From CALKJP01 sp046299555 (GTDB taxonomy: Bacteria; Bacteroidota; Bacteroidia; JACCXN01), in NCBI GenBank assembly GCA_046299555.1, contig JBKBHS010000001.1, forward strand, positions 868,001 through 932,000: a DNA stretch of 64,000 nucleotides, written 5' to 3'. This document shows positions 62,851 through 64,000 of the stretch, in pieces. The translations under genes and the position numbers were made by a program. How positions within the stretch are numbered: position 1 is the stretch's first letter; every line of letters starts with the position of its first letter. The notes below the pieces were generated by a model that worked only from the letters and a program-made list of their open reading frames with translations, had not been told where the DNA came from and did no database searches.

Positions 62851-63759
62851 TTATTTTTTATCCTCAGGTTTATCAAACAATATATTACAGCCGGGTAGCA
62901 ATATTCGCATTATTTCAATTTGTTCTTCGCTAAAGCTATTGCCTCTAATATCTAGTTTGGCAAGGTTTCTAAAGTTTACAATATCATCGTTTAAACTGCT
63001 TAGTTGATTATTTCTTAATGATAAAACCTTTAGTTTTCGCAGTTCATAAATGTTACGCGGAAGATTACTTATCTCGTTATTATCTAATACCAGCACTTCT
63101 AAATTTTTAAGATTGCAAATCTCATTTGGTAGTTTTTTTATTTTGTTTTTTGCAAGAACCAAACTTTTTAAATTTTTTAATTCACCTATGGAATTTGGAA
63201 TTGAATCTATGGGAGAATTATAGATAATAATGTCCTGTAAATTGGTTAAATTACCAATGCATTCGGGTAAATGCAATGTATCGGCTAAATTATTTTGAAT
63301 ATGAAAAATTTTTAAGTTAGATAAATTACAAAGTTCTTTTGGAAAAGAATCGATTTTAGCTCCAATTAATTCGAGATGAATTAATAAATCCAAATTGCCA
63401 ATTTCTTTTGGAAGACTTTGTAATGGGTTAAATTTGCTTGAAAAATAAATGAGGTTTGATAAATATGAAATTTCTGTTGGTAAATAGTTAATGCTATTAT
63501 TCCCTATTTGAAGGGCTTGTAATTGTTCTAATTTGGATAATTTTTTTGCGTCTTTATTCCAATCAATAAATTGATCAGATAAGTCTAATTTGTAAGTATT
63601 TTTCGAATTTTTTACTGCATCATTTAAGCTTGTATAAATTTCACTTCCATACGGCCCATATTTTTTTAGTGGAGGTAAATCATTTTGCCCAAATAGTTTA
63701 AGTATAAATCCTCCTATCAGCAGAACAATACAAATAGCATATTTATTGGTAAAATACAT
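62851..63759 (-). CDS. Exported leucine-rich repeat protein
   Basis: A 302-residue protein. The ATG at 63759 gives a signal peptide (MYFTNKYAICIVLLIGGFIL then KLFGQ); the frame from TTG at 63774 was rejected. From about residue 60 to 290 it is built of roughly ten 23-residue leucine-rich repeats of the ROCO/plant-like type, with units such as LKSLVLAKNKIKKLPNEICN and LEVLVLDNNEISNLPRNIYE. Likely a binding protein in the periplasm or on the cell surface; ligand unknown. It leads an operon with the methyltransferase and EI24 genes. Confidence 0.9.
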   Translation of the reverse strand: MYFTNKYAICIVLLIGGFILKLFGQNDLPPLKKYGPYGSEIYTSLNDAVKNSKNTYKLDLSDQFIDWNKDAKKLSKLEQLQALQIGNNSINYLPTEISYLSNLIYFSSKFNPLQSLPKEIGNLDLLIHLELIGAKIDSFPKELCNLSNLKIFHIQNNLADTLHLPECIGNLTNLQDIIIYNSPIDSIPNSIGELKNLKSLVLAKNKIKKLPNEICNLKNLEVLVLDNNEISNLPRNIYELRKLKVLSLRNNQLSSLNDDIVNFRNLAKLDIRGNSFSEEQIEIMRILLPGCNILFDKPEDKK

Positions 63760-63804
63760 GAAGCCAAAATACAATTTGTTTTTGGCTTTTTAAAGTCTTA
63801 AAAT

Positions 63805-64000
63805 TTAAAGCGTAAAAGTTTTTTTAAATATTAATTGGCTGCTATCTTCAAAAATTAAAATTTGATATTCTCCTTTGGGCCATCCTTTAATATTTAAATT
63901 TACATGATACGAGTAATTTCCCGGACCTTCTGATGAATTTTTTACTAAAGCATTCATAATTCTTCCATTTTTATCTCTAACTTGTATAGAAGTAATTCCG
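63805..64000 (-). CDS. C-terminal end of an exported protein, cut by the window edge
   Basis: The last 65 codons of a gene that runs past the right edge of the window; the frame is open from 64000 to the TAA at 63807-63805. The residues include GITSIQVRDKNGRIMNALVK and IKGWPKGEYQILIFEDSSQL and end IFKKTFTL. The alternating strands and the G-x-Y-x-L-x-I-F ending resemble the C-terminal sorting or Ig-like modules of secreted Bacteroidota proteins. Too little is present to name a family. It lies 45 bases upstream of the LRR gene on the same strand. Confidence 0.6.
   Translation of the reverse strand, partial: GITSIQVRDKNGRIMNALVKNSSEGPGNYSYHVNLNIKGWPKGEYQILIFEDSSQLIFKKTFTL

Overview
The window is a gene-dense, AT-rich stretch of a chromosome from a member of the Bacteroidota. 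The evidence is several secreted proteins with C-terminal type IX secretion (T9SS) sorting domains, a PorV/PorQ-family protein, two large TonB-dependent receptors with an N-terminal carboxypeptidase-like domain, the long insert-bearing form of IspG, and repeated promoter boxes of the Bacteroidota type (TAnnTTTG, often with TTTG or TTG about 18-24 bases upstream). A futalosine-pathway menaquinone gene (mqnA) hints at a lineage other than typical Flavobacteriia, but the species cannot be told. I see no insertion sequence, prophage, CRISPR array or rRNA operon. There is one tRNA gene.

Layout. 1-7 kb holds housekeeping and export genes: hemL (cut by the left edge), a T9SS cargo protein, a DUF3108 protein, tryptophan 2,3-dioxygenase, and convergent ispG. 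6.3-13.8 kb is a minus-strand block that reads as a DAB-type inorganic-carbon uptake operon: a small exported protein, dabA (zinc ligands conserved), dabB, a SulP anion transporter with STAS domain, a DUF2490 protein and a DUF167 protein. 13.9-21.6 kb is a regulatory and outer-membrane block. It contains a response regulator whose receiver domain has lost its phospho-acceptor Asp, a TonB receptor with a beta-helix T9SS protein on the opposite strand, and a normal response regulator/histidine kinase pair. 21.6-30.4 kb has alaS, an M23 peptidase, a MerR regulator, a structured GC-rich intergenic element, etfBA, a bifunctional-nuclease-like protein and a nucleoside transporter with an extra N-terminal domain. 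30.5-33.9 kb is thyA, a secreted S51 peptidase, folA and two small Lys-rich proteins. 34.0-42.8 kb is a three-gene surface cassette (TonB receptor, giant T9SS protein, PorV-like protein).

42.9-51.4 kb is mostly information processing and protein quality control: greA, a HIT protein, ruvC, a glycosyltransferase, an ABC permease, a flavin reductase-like protein, tRNA-Leu(UAG), tig, clpP and clpX. 51.4-64 kb runs on the minus strand: proline dehydrogenase, DUF3127, an M42 peptidase, a PP2C phosphatase, an LpxD-like acyltransferase, efp, an exported protein of unknown role, a TPR/PD40 protein, mqnA, an EI24 membrane protein, a methyltransferase, a leucine-rich-repeat protein and the end of another exported protein.

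The items most worth following are the DAB operon with its divergent degenerate response regulator and a perfect 16-bp palindrome between them, the TonB receptor/giant T9SS protein/PorV cassette, the nested-hairpin element at 25.74-25.93 kb, an EF-P with Asn at the usual modification position, and five genes whose only supported start codon is TTG. Start codons were moved inward from the longest open frame wherever an ATG, a signal peptide or a promoter box argued for it.
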